Below are positions 1 through 5,073 of a stretch of 5,073 bases of DNA, piece after piece. The notes beneath the pieces were generated by a model. It saw only the letters and a list, made by a program, of their open reading frames with translations, was not told the DNA's origin and did no database searches. Within the stretch, counting starts at the first letter, position 1. The number at the start of each line of letters is the position of its first letter. This stretch comes from Nitrospirota bacterium. GTDB lineage: Bacteria > Nitrospirota > Nitrospiria > Nitrospirales > UBA8639. The translations under genes were made by a program, and so were the position numbers. The stretch spans positions 1-5,073 of the forward strand of contig QIDY01000051.1 of assembly GCA_003228495.1 (NCBI GenBank). The letters are read 5' to 3'.

Positions 1-235
1 CCCAATGCTGGACTACGGCAGACAGGATTGCGGCAATTTCGATCATCCAGGGAATCGGTCCCCAGAAATAGCCGAGAAATTTGATGAGTGGGCTGGCTCG
101 ATGCTCTTTCAGCACATTGTGGCCGTACTGGGTCAGCCGTCTGTTGGCTTCTTCCTCGGAAAGGCCGGTGTCGGAAACCTGAAGTTGAGTTAGCACATCT
201 TGGATGGAAAGGACCTTAGCGTTTTCCAGGTTCAT
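1..235 (-). CDS. P3A-type plasma-membrane H+-ATPase, N-terminal fragment (cut by window edge)
   Basis: The reverse strand from an ATG at 235-233 stays open to the left edge, giving 78 codons. Residues about 11-40 match the cation-ATPase N-terminal domain (motif GLSEEEANRRL followed by YGHNVL). Residues about 47-78 hold the start of membrane helix M1, with FLGYFWGPIPWMIE, which resembles the KFLGFMWNPLSWVME stretch of plant and fungal-type proton pumps and their archaeal and bacterial homologues. Family members pump H+ out of the cytoplasm at the cost of ATP through a phospho-Asp intermediate. The DKTGT phosphorylation site, nucleotide domain and remaining helices would lie outside the window, so completeness cannot be judged. 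An in-frame ATG at 271-269 would add 12 residues. I prefer 235 because MNLENAKVL runs straight into the conserved domain, but neither start has a strong Shine-Dalgarno. The gene is divergent from the stress-protein gene. Other P-type cation pumps (Ca2+, Mg2+) are less likely given the FWGPIPWMIE motif. Confidence 0.85.
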   Translation of the reverse strand, partial: MNLENAKVLSIQDVLTQLQVSDTGLSEEEANRRLTQYGHNVLKEHRASPLIKFLGYFWGPIPWMIEIAAILSAVVQHW

Positions 236-254
236 GGTCGTCGTGAGTTGTCTA

Positions 255-268
255 GGCACACTTGTGCC
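255..268. promoter_or_regulatory. 14-bp inverted repeat in the leader of the H+-ATPase gene
   Basis: GGCACA-CT-TGTGCC is a perfect 6-bp inverted repeat around a 2-nt centre, lying 20 nt upstream of the preferred ATPase start. As RNA it could form a 5-bp stem with a 4-nt loop; as DNA it could be a small dimeric-regulator operator. If translation began at the alternative ATG at 271 it would lie inside the coding region. The role is not known and a chance match is possible. Confidence 0.25.
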
Positions 269-308
269 CATTTTCAAGTTACAAGGTTTAGGAAGGTACT
301 CAATTTGT

Positions 309-338
309 TTTATGGATGGAGAAAGCCCATGTAGTCAA
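309..338 (-). promoter_or_regulatory. Candidate sigma70-type promoter for the H+-ATPase gene
   Basis: On the reverse strand TTGACT (338-333, one mismatch to the -35 consensus) is followed after 18 bp by CATAAA (314-309, four of six matches to the -10 consensus). Transcription would begin near 302 and leave a leader of about 65 nt before the ATG at 235, containing the 255-268 palindrome. The -10 match is modest and the surrounding DNA is AT-rich, so this is a candidate only. Confidence 0.3.
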
Positions 339-862
339 CACTGCCATTTTTACATTAATAATACATGTTCGCATAAACGATTGCTGCCAATTTCTTTCTA
401 AATTCTGTGCGCTACATTTAAATTACGGAAAACAAACTGCCCTCTGGGAAAAGGTCTGGCTTGGTGATTCAGTCGTTTTGTAAACTTTTTCTTCGCTCGC
501 AGAGGCAAGGCTTAGCGCGTTCTCTGTCAACCAGCAAAGGAAGTGCCAAGAGTCCTGCTTGAAGAGATCATCCTTTTCGGAAAAAACCTCTTAAGTTTTA
601 ACTGATTATTAGGAGAATTCTGAGGGCATTATTTGAATTAGTTAGAATCGGTAGTGGTAAAACGCGCCAGTTGTTAGGAAGGTGATAAGCCCAAAAAGGG
701 GCAAATGAGGAAGGGTAAGGCGGAAATTAGTAATGAAATTTTTCTGCTGGTTGGGGAAAAGCTATTTTGCTTAAGTCCTACAGCTGGCAAGATTCGTGCG
801 TAAACAGAAGAAGGATCTGTTGGTGCCCAGAAGGTTATCAGAGGGATTTTCTTTAGCGGTTT
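339..862. other. Long spacer with no convincing gene
   Basis: This stretch separates the divergent ATPase and stress-protein genes. It is AT-rich from about 340 to 425 (including ATTTAAAT at 416-423) and purine-rich on the plus strand from about 690 to 730. I found no recognisable protein remnant, tRNA, terminator or tandem repeat. A weak rightward -10 match (TAGAAT, 643-648) lacks a good -35 partner. One 32-codon ORF at 705-803 is discussed under findings and not called as a gene. Being over 500 bp it has room for control elements or an unannotated small RNA, but nothing here proves either. Confidence 0.5.
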
Positions 863-866
863 GGAG
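863..866 (+). promoter_or_regulatory. Ribosome binding site supporting the ATG at 877
   Basis: GGAG sits 10 nt before the ATG at 877. The alternative GTG at 796 has no comparable purine motif at a useful distance. This helps decide the start of the universal stress protein. Confidence 0.4.
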
Positions 867-876
867 TCTTTCAGAG

Positions 877-1779
877 ATGAAAATTTTATGTCCTGTCGAT
901 GAATCGGACTTTTCCAGTCTATTAGTGCAAGGTGTAGGAACAGTTTTTCGAAGCAGGGTAAAAGAGATTGTTTTATTGCATGTGTTGCCGCCGGGACCCT
1001 ATGGAAGTCGTCAGGCTCGAAAAAACGGGAAATCCGTTTTTTCGCCCTCCTTGTCTAAAAAGATGAACCAAGCCGGAAATACGCTCTTGCATGGGCATGC
1101 TGAACGCCTCAAAGTGGCACTGAGCCAGGCTGGAACGAGTCCGTTGGCTTCTCTGAAAACCATGGTGATGAAAGGGCATGTCTCGCAGGCCATTCTTCAA
1201 GCCAGTGAGAACATACAGGCTGATTGCATTGCCGTCGGTTCCAGAGGGATGAGCGATGTTCCGGGGTATTTGTTGGGTAGTGTATCAAGGAAGATTGTCA
1301 CTCATGCGTCTTGTTCTGTACTGATGGTCAAGGGAGCCTTAGCAGATCCCCTTTCTGTCTTATTGGCTCTCGATGGGTCTAAAGCATCCAAACGGGCTAT
1401 AAGAAAAATCATGGCCTGGCTTCATCCTGATGAAGTGGTCTTGCACGCTGTCTCCGTGGTTCCCGAGAAATTGACAGATGTGGCATTGGAAGTGTTGGGG
1501 AAGAGAAAAGCAAAGGCGTTAATGGCTCCTGTTCGCAAACACACCCAAGCGTTGTTGGTCGAATGCAGGGGAAAATTTTTAAAGGCGGGCTTTCAGGTGG
1601 ATACGGAATTCTTGGAAGGAAACCCTCCAACTCAAATTGTCGAGGCCGCACATCGGATTAAAACCCAATTGGTCTGTGTCGGGTCAAAAGGTCTTTCAGG
1701 AATTGAACGGTTTACGTTGGGTAGTGTCTCCGAGTCGGTAAGTACTTATTCCCCTGTGTCGGTGTTGGTGATTAGATAG
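877..1779 (+). CDS. Tandem-domain universal stress protein (UspA family)
   Basis: A 300-residue cytoplasmic protein made of two Usp domains, about residues 1-155 and 159-300. Domain 1 opens with MKILCPVDES (Asp8) and carries the ATP-binding signature G-x2-G-x9-G-S at Gly121, Gly124, Gly134-Ser135. Domain 2 opens with LSVLLALDGS (Asp166) and carries the same signature at Gly269, Gly272, Gly282-Ser283. Both sites therefore look able to bind ATP, unlike many tandem Usp proteins in which one copy has decayed. Family members bind nucleotide and support survival under starvation, oxidative or energy stress; no specific partner can be read here. The start was set at 877 because it gives the canonical Usp N-terminus and has GGAG upstream. 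A GTG at 796 in the same frame would add 27 residues that do not resemble the family. The gene is followed on the same strand by the pentapeptide repeat gene, so co-transcription is likely. Its function beyond 'stress protein' is unassigned. Confidence 0.9.
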   Translation: MKILCPVDESDFSSLLVQGVGTVFRSRVKEIVLLHVLPPGPYGSRQARKNGKSVFSPSLSKKMNQAGNTLLHGHAERLKVALSQAGTSPLASLKTMVMKGHVSQAILQASENIQADCIAVGSRGMSDVPGYLLGSVSRKIVTHASCSVLMVKGALADPLSVLLALDGSKASKRAIRKIMAWLHPDEVVLHAVSVVPEKLTDVALEVLGKRKAKALMAPVRKHTQALLVECRGKFLKAGFQVDTEFLEGNPPTQIVEAAHRIKTQLVCVGSKGLSGIERFTLGSVSESVSTYSPVSVLVIR

Positions 1780-1828
1780 TAAATAAGAAAGTGAGGTTGG
1801 AGCAGGTGAAGGACTGGCTTGGTGAGCA

Positions 1829-1835
1829 AGGGTGG
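1829..1835 (+). promoter_or_regulatory. Ribosome binding site supporting the ATG at 1845
   Basis: AGGGTGG (with a GGxGG core at 1831-1835) lies 9 nt before the ATG at 1845. Together with the signal-peptide-like sequence that begins right at this ATG, it favours 1845 over the in-frame GTG codons at 1791 and 1806. The GTG at 1806 also has GTGAGG 9 nt upstream, so the choice is not final. Confidence 0.4.
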
Positions 1836-1844
1836 AAAAACCCG

Positions 1845-3113
1845 ATGAGACCGAGTATCTCTGTGGTTGCAGTTATGGTGTTAAGTACTCTGTTTCTTGA
1901 AACTCATATCTATGGTGAACATGTTGAACAGGACACGCTTGCCCTAGAGCAAGCTCGGGGTTGTACCGGGGAGTATGCAGGCCGTTCCGTCAGCGGGGAA
2001 GCCCTACAAAGGATTTTGCTCGAACACGCCAAGTGGCTTCAACATCATCCCGCTTCCAGCGGAAAACGGGCGAATTTGTGCGGAGCGGAATTATCTGGGG
2101 CAGACTTTCGTGAACAAGACCTGAGTGGCGCTAACTTTCAAGGGGCCAATCTTTCTCGTGCGGATTTTACGGCCGCCACGTTAGTTCATGTGAACTTTCG
2201 CAAAGCGAATGTCAGCGAAGCATCACTGTATGCGGTAGATATGCGCGGGGCCAAGGCTTCCGGTGCGATATTTCGTCTGGCTAATTTTCGGAAAGCCGAT
2301 TTGAGCCAAGCCAATTTTTCCGGAGCGGATTTGCGAGAGGCGAATTTGGCCGAGTCTCACTTGCGTTTAAGTATTTTACGTGGAGCCGATTTGGAGGAAG
2401 CATACTTGGTGGGTGCCGATTTAGAAATGGCGAATGGTGAAGAGGCCTATCTGGTTCGTGCGGATCTCCGAGAAGCGAATTTTCACCGGGCGTTGTTTGC
2501 CAATGCAAAATTGATTGAAGCCGATCTGAGTCGTAGCAATTTACAGGAAGCCGATTTTCGTTCGGCTGATTTGTCAGGAGCCGATTTAGGAGCAGCTAAT
2601 CTCAATGAGGCGATACTCGAACGGGCCAATCTCCGTGAGGCCACGTTGGAACGGGCTGTCCTCTATCATGCGAATCTTCGCAACACCAATTGTGCCGGAG
2701 CCAATTTTCAGGAGGCAGATTTATTAGGAGCTGATTTACGGGAAAGTTATCTCGTACGGGCTGAAATGGATGAAGCCTACTTATCAAAGGCCAATTTGCA
2801 CGGAGCCAATATGGAAGGGGTAGATCTTTCTTGGGCCAACTTGGTGGGAGCCGATCTTTCAGAGGCAAATTTAGAATTCGCCGGCCTGTTCCGAACAAAC
2901 TTACAAGACGCCATTCTTGATCACGCCAAACTTTATGGAGCGGATGTCCGTGGAGCCAATGTGACGAACGCTTCTTTTCGAGGGACTCAGTTACAGGGAG
3001 TGGCTGTTCGGTATGCTCAGGGATTTAGTCAGAAGCAGTTGGATGAAGCTTGTGTGGATGTACGGACGCGTCTGCCAAAAGGGATGATCCCACCACCACC
3101 GTGCCAGAGGTAG
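1845..3113 (+). CDS. Exported pentapeptide repeat protein with 62 contiguous repeats
   Basis: A 422-residue protein. Residues 1-24 look like a Sec signal peptide or N-terminal anchor: MRPS, then a hydrophobic core at 5-18, then a short polar stretch (HIYG) with no clear AxA cleavage site and no lipobox. Residues about 50-75 match the usual N-terminal cap of such proteins (ILLEHAKWL then GKRA). Residues 76-385 are 62 consecutive A(D/N)LxX pentapeptides, predicted to fold as a right-handed quadrilateral beta-helix. The tail at 389-422 contains FSQKQLDEAC and RLPKGM, a motif I recognise from the C-termini of many pentapeptide proteins, and it holds Cys403 and Cys420. Cytoplasmic family members such as Qnr and MfpA act on DNA gyrase, but those are about half this size and not exported, so that role is unlikely here. 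The molecular function is unknown; a periplasmic structural or binding role is inference. Starting at GTG 1791 would give 440 residues and only 11 nt between it and the stress-protein stop; from 1845 the gap is 65 nt. The genes are probably co-transcribed. Confidence 0.9.
   Translation: MRPSISVVAVMVLSTLFLETHIYGEHVEQDTLALEQARGCTGEYAGRSVSGEALQRILLEHAKWLQHHPASSGKRANLCGAELSGADFREQDLSGANFQGANLSRADFTAATLVHVNFRKANVSEASLYAVDMRGAKASGAIFRLANFRKADLSQANFSGADLREANLAESHLRLSILRGADLEEAYLVGADLEMANGEEAYLVRADLREANFHRALFANAKLIEADLSRSNLQEADFRSADLSGADLGAANLNEAILERANLREATLERAVLYHANLRNTNCAGANFQEADLLGADLRESYLVRAEMDEAYLSKANLHGANMEGVDLSWANLVGADLSEANLEFAGLFRTNLQDAILDHAKLYGADVRGANVTNASFRGTQLQGVAVRYAQGFSQKQLDEACVDVRTRLPKGMIPPPPCQR
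2070..2999 (+). repeat. Tandem 15-bp coding repeat (62 pentapeptide units)
   Basis: The DNA shows a 15-bp periodicity, each unit reading roughly GCC-GAT-TTG-x-x (Ala-Asp/Asn-Leu/Phe). All 62 units stay in one register with no inserted or missing residue. Codon choice differs strongly between units, so this is an old, diverged array held by protein selection, not a recent slippage expansion. Centre positions are Leu or Phe in most units, with Met or Val in some; exceptions are Ala in unit 13, Gly in unit 25 and Cys in unit 42. Confidence 0.9.
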
Positions 3114-3247
3114 GATCTAATGCTGGTAAGTTGATAGAGGCTTAAAATCATTGAGATGGCTATCATACGTGCATAGGGAATCCATAAACTCGTGGTCACC
3201 TTGGGGGTGATGTCCTAGGTACGTGAAGAGCTTATGCAGACTTTCGC

Positions 3248-3299
3248 AGAAAAAGGGGACAGATTTATAGTTTAAACAATAAATCTGTCCCCTTTTTCT
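3248..3299. terminator. 52-nt inverted repeat between convergent genes, likely bidirectional terminator
   Basis: Perfect 21-nt arms (3248-3268 and 3279-3299) flank a 10-nt centre. The left arm starts AGAAAAAGGGGACAG and the right arm ends with its complement. The centre contains GTTTAAAC, itself a palindrome, so symmetry is broken only by A3269 facing A3278. The A-run on one side becomes a U-run on either transcript, as expected of a bidirectional rho-independent terminator. It lies 134 nt past the pentapeptide gene stop and 34 nt past the persulfide dioxygenase stop. The long AT-rich upper stem is unusual for a simple terminator, so it may also be a copy of a dispersed palindromic element. 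The flank 3114-3247 holds only a minor 5-bp hairpin (TCACC/GGTGA). Confidence 0.75.
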
Positions 3300-3333
3300 T
3301 GTCCTTTTCCTCTTCTACTTTTCCTCTCTCCCA

Positions 3334-4779
3334 TCATTCTTCTCGTGGCGTGCGTCCCCCAGACTCTTGCAGTGCGGAGGCTGACTGGAGGGATGGATTC
3401 ACAATGGCTTCTTCCCATTCTTCGAAGCCCCCAACAAGATCTATGATGTTTGAATAATGGTGATGTTCCAAGAGACTTGTGGCAATAGATGATCTGTATC
3501 CGCTTGAACAGTACACCACAACAGTATGGTCCAGGGGGATTTCTGAAAGACGTGTCGAAAGATGTTGCAGCGGAATATTGCGGCTTTCATTGATGCGGCG
3601 GGTTCTCCATTCCTGGGGTGATCGGACGTCCAACAAGTGGGGCCGGTCTGCCCTCATCAGATGTTCTTCAAGGTGTGTCACCGTCATGCAGTGGGTGTGC
3701 TGGATCAGCTCTGGAGTCGAGACGAGCGCCTCCATGCCGCGATTCAAAAAGCCTTTGATCTGATCCAACCCGACACGGGCCAAGCGCGTTATGGCCTCCC
3801 GTTCTTGCCCTGGATCACCGATGAGAATAATCGGGGTTTCTCGATCCAGTAGACTTCCTGCCCAGATTTCGAACTTCCCCGACAATCCGATGTTCAGACT
3901 TTCACAGAGGTGTCCCAAGGCAAAATCCTTGGGAGCGCGTACGTCAATGATCTGCGCGCCGGCACTTTTTTCATGAAGAACTTGGTCCACTGTCAGAGGC
4001 TGATAGGCTTTCGTGAGAATTTGCTCAAGTGAGGGATGCTCTCGTCGATTCAGGAAGGCCACATGGGAAAAGTATGCGGGGGCTTCTAATTGATCGGTTG
4101 TCACGGCATCGATAAACGCCTGCTTGCTCATTGGTTTCAGGGCATAATTGGTAAGTTGTTCATCCTCTAAGGTAGAGGATAATCGGTCACTGAGATGTTT
4201 CCCGCACAAACTGCCGGCGCCATGGGCCGGGAAGATTTTGGTTTGGGGTGGATGCGTCAGAATGTGGTGATGGAGTGAATCATAGAGTTGGCCGGCGAGC
4301 ATGTGGCTATCCACTCCGAATGATGCCAACAGATCCGGCCGTCCCACATCGCCGACAAACAGAGTATCTCCTGTCAAAATGGCCTTGGGCCGTTCAAGAT
4401 CTTCTTTCAGGTCGTACACGACGATAGAAATCCCTTCCGGTGTATGGCCCGGAGTTTCGAGTATTTTGAGGCGTGTGGACCCGAATTCTATTTCATAGCC
4501 ATGTCGTATGGGATGAAAAACATAATTGGCCTTCGCCTGGGCGCCAAGATAAATACCTGCGCTGGTACGATGGTGGAGTTCAAGGTGCCCGGCCACAAAG
4601 TCTGCATGAAAATGCGTGAGAAAAATGTATCGAAGGGTCAAATGATGATGGTCGAGATCGGCCAGGTATTGATCAATGTCTCGTTGAGGATCAACGATTG
4701 CCGCGATGTGACTTTCTTTGTCCCCAATCAAGTAGGACGCATGGGATAAACTCTGGAGATAGTATTGTTTGAAAATCAT
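3334..4779 (-). CDS. CstB-like persulfide dioxygenase with two rhodanese domains
   Basis: A 481-residue cytoplasmic protein. Residues 1-250 form a metallo-beta-lactamase fold of the ETHE1/persulfide dioxygenase type, with THFHADF (His56, His58, Asp60), TPGHT (His112), TGDTLF (Asp138) and PAHGAGSLCG (His186, Cys192). By family knowledge one Fe(II) is held by His56, His112 and Asp138 and oxidises glutathione or other low-molecular-weight persulfides to sulfite. Phe61 replaces the last His of the usual HxHxDH motif; this loses only the second metal site, which these enzymes do not use. Residues about 262-350 are a rhodanese fold whose catalytic position is Asp322 in place of Cys. Residues about 366-460 are a second rhodanese with an intact loop CSSGYRS (Cys424, Arg429). 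This order, dioxygenase then dead then live rhodanese, matches Staphylococcus CstB, which makes thiosulfate from persulfide. The N-terminus MIFKQYY also fits. The start has only GAAG 5 nt upstream. It follows the DUF2892 gene by 67 nt, suggesting an operon. Confidence 0.9.
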   Translation of the reverse strand: MIFKQYYLQSLSHASYLIGDKESHIAAIVDPQRDIDQYLADLDHHHLTLRYIFLTHFHADFVAGHLELHHRTSAGIYLGAQAKANYVFHPIRHGYEIEFGSTRLKILETPGHTPEGISIVVYDLKEDLERPKAILTGDTLFVGDVGRPDLLASFGVDSHMLAGQLYDSLHHHILTHPPQTKIFPAHGAGSLCGKHLSDRLSSTLEDEQLTNYALKPMSKQAFIDAVTTDQLEAPAYFSHVAFLNRREHPSLEQILTKAYQPLTVDQVLHEKSAGAQIIDVRAPKDFALGHLCESLNIGLSGKFEIWAGSLLDRETPIILIGDPGQEREAITRLARVGLDQIKGFLNRGMEALVSTPELIQHTHCMTVTHLEEHLMRADRPHLLDVRSPQEWRTRRINESRNIPLQHLSTRLSEIPLDHTVVVYCSSGYRSSIATSLLEHHHYSNIIDLVGGFEEWEEAIVNPSLQSASALQESGGRTPREE

Positions 4780-4846
4780 GGGTACTTCGTTTGTGGTCGG
4801 ATGATTTCCTATTCAAGATTGTGTTGAGTCTAGGAGGCCCGCTTCC

Positions 4847-5073
4847 TTACGATTGATGAGTGGTTGGATCATTGGGGTCATGGAGTCCTGAATTCGTGTT
4901 TGGGGGAGAATGATCGTGGGTTATTTTGCATGTGTTGATTCCAATGGCGTGCCATGCCGGGCAGTACCCGATGATGCCGGTCACAAGCGCAATGAGACCA
5001 ACTCCCATGAGCAACAGATCTCCCCATCCGGGCAAGATGGAAAATCCGGACAACGCTAAGAAAACAATCCCTA
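4847..5073 (-). CDS. DUF2892 / YgaP-like small membrane protein, 5' end outside window
   Basis: The reverse-strand frame ending at TAA (4849-4847) is open to the right edge, showing 74 residues. A TTG at 5053 could be misread as a start, but the frame continues upstream with hydrophobic residues (GIVFLAL), so the true start is most likely beyond the window. Two membrane segments are visible: one that runs off the edge, and one spanning WGDLLLMGVGLIALVTGIIG. They are followed by the family signature GYCPAW..GINTCK with two cysteines. This matches the DUF2892 domain, also found as the membrane part of E. coli YgaP beside a rhodanese domain. The tail of about 25 residues after INTCK is polar, rich in His, Pro and Asn, and probably disordered. 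Lying just upstream of a rhodanese-containing persulfide dioxygenase on the same strand, it probably acts in sulfane-sulfur handling at the inner membrane. No biochemical activity can be read from it. Confidence 0.8.
   Translation of the reverse strand, partial: GIVFLALSGFSILPGWGDLLLMGVGLIALVTGIIGYCPAWHAIGINTCKITHDHSPPNTNSGLHDPNDPTTHQS

Noticed and set aside
5..401. Plus-strand ORFs of 62 and 65 codons at the left edge
   Set aside because: The first is the antisense shadow of the H+-ATPase fragment. The second overlaps its start and leader, and its product has no recognisable domain.
796..876. N-terminal extension of the universal stress protein from the GTG at 796
   Set aside because: The 27 extra residues do not look like Usp sequence, the GTG lacks a good ribosome binding site, and the ATG at 877 gives the canonical MKILCPVD start.
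2281..2898. Minus-strand ORFs opposite the pentapeptide gene
   Set aside because: They are by-products of the 15-bp periodic coding repeat, giving low-complexity Pro/Leu/Asn-rich translations.
2070..2999. CRISPR-like or minisatellite array
   Set aside because: The periodicity is 15 bp with diverged units and continuous coding sense; there are no spacers and no identical repeats.
3197..3211. Small hairpin TCACC-TTGGG-GGTGA after the pentapeptide gene
   Set aside because: The stem is only 5 bp and no U-tract follows, so it is weak next to the 3248-3299 structure.
3479..4749. Plus-strand ORFs opposite the persulfide dioxygenase gene
   Set aside because: The minus-strand frame has clear catalytic motifs along its length; the opposing frames are shadows without domain features.
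4847..5053. TTG at 5053 as the start of the DUF2892 protein
   Set aside because: The frame is open to the window edge and the upstream residues continue a membrane helix, so the gene is better treated as 5'-partial.

Overview
The window reads as chromosomal DNA of a free-living, Gram-negative-type bacterium with GC near one half. The combination of a plant/archaeal-type proton ATPase, a tandem universal stress protein, an exported pentapeptide repeat protein and a persulfide dioxygenase-rhodanese fusion would suit a Nitrospira-like or other environmental chemolithotroph or sulfur-exposed lineage. That placement is inference only; no marker gene is present.

Layout, left to right. (1) Positions 1-235, minus strand: the first 78 codons of a P-type (P3A) plasma-membrane H+-ATPase, cut by the left edge. 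(2) Positions 236-876: a long gene-poor spacer holding a possible leftward promoter, a short palindrome and probably the rightward control region; no convincing gene. (3) Positions 877-1779, plus strand: a two-domain universal stress protein with both nucleotide-binding motifs intact. (4) Positions 1845-3113, plus strand: a pentapeptide repeat protein with an apparent signal peptide and 62 back-to-back pentapeptides without a register break. (5) Positions 3248-3299: a perfect 21-bp-arm inverted repeat between the convergent genes, probably a bidirectional terminator and possibly a copy of a dispersed palindromic repeat. (6) Positions 3334-4779, minus strand: a CstB-like persulfide dioxygenase with one degenerate and one intact rhodanese domain. 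(7) Positions 4847-5073, minus strand: a small DUF2892/YgaP-like membrane protein whose start lies beyond the right edge.

Functionally there are two blocks. The right block (DUF2892 protein, then the persulfide dioxygenase, same strand, 67 nt apart) looks like a sulfide/persulfide detoxification operon. The left block joins a stress-type nucleotide-binding protein to an exported beta-helix protein on one strand, divergent from a proton pump. A shared stress or pH-homeostasis role is possible but rests only on proximity. I see no CRISPR array, tRNA, rRNA, transposase or phage gene. The features most worth follow-up are the long uninterrupted pentapeptide helix with its internal duplication, the 52-nt palindrome, and the catalytically split rhodanese pair.
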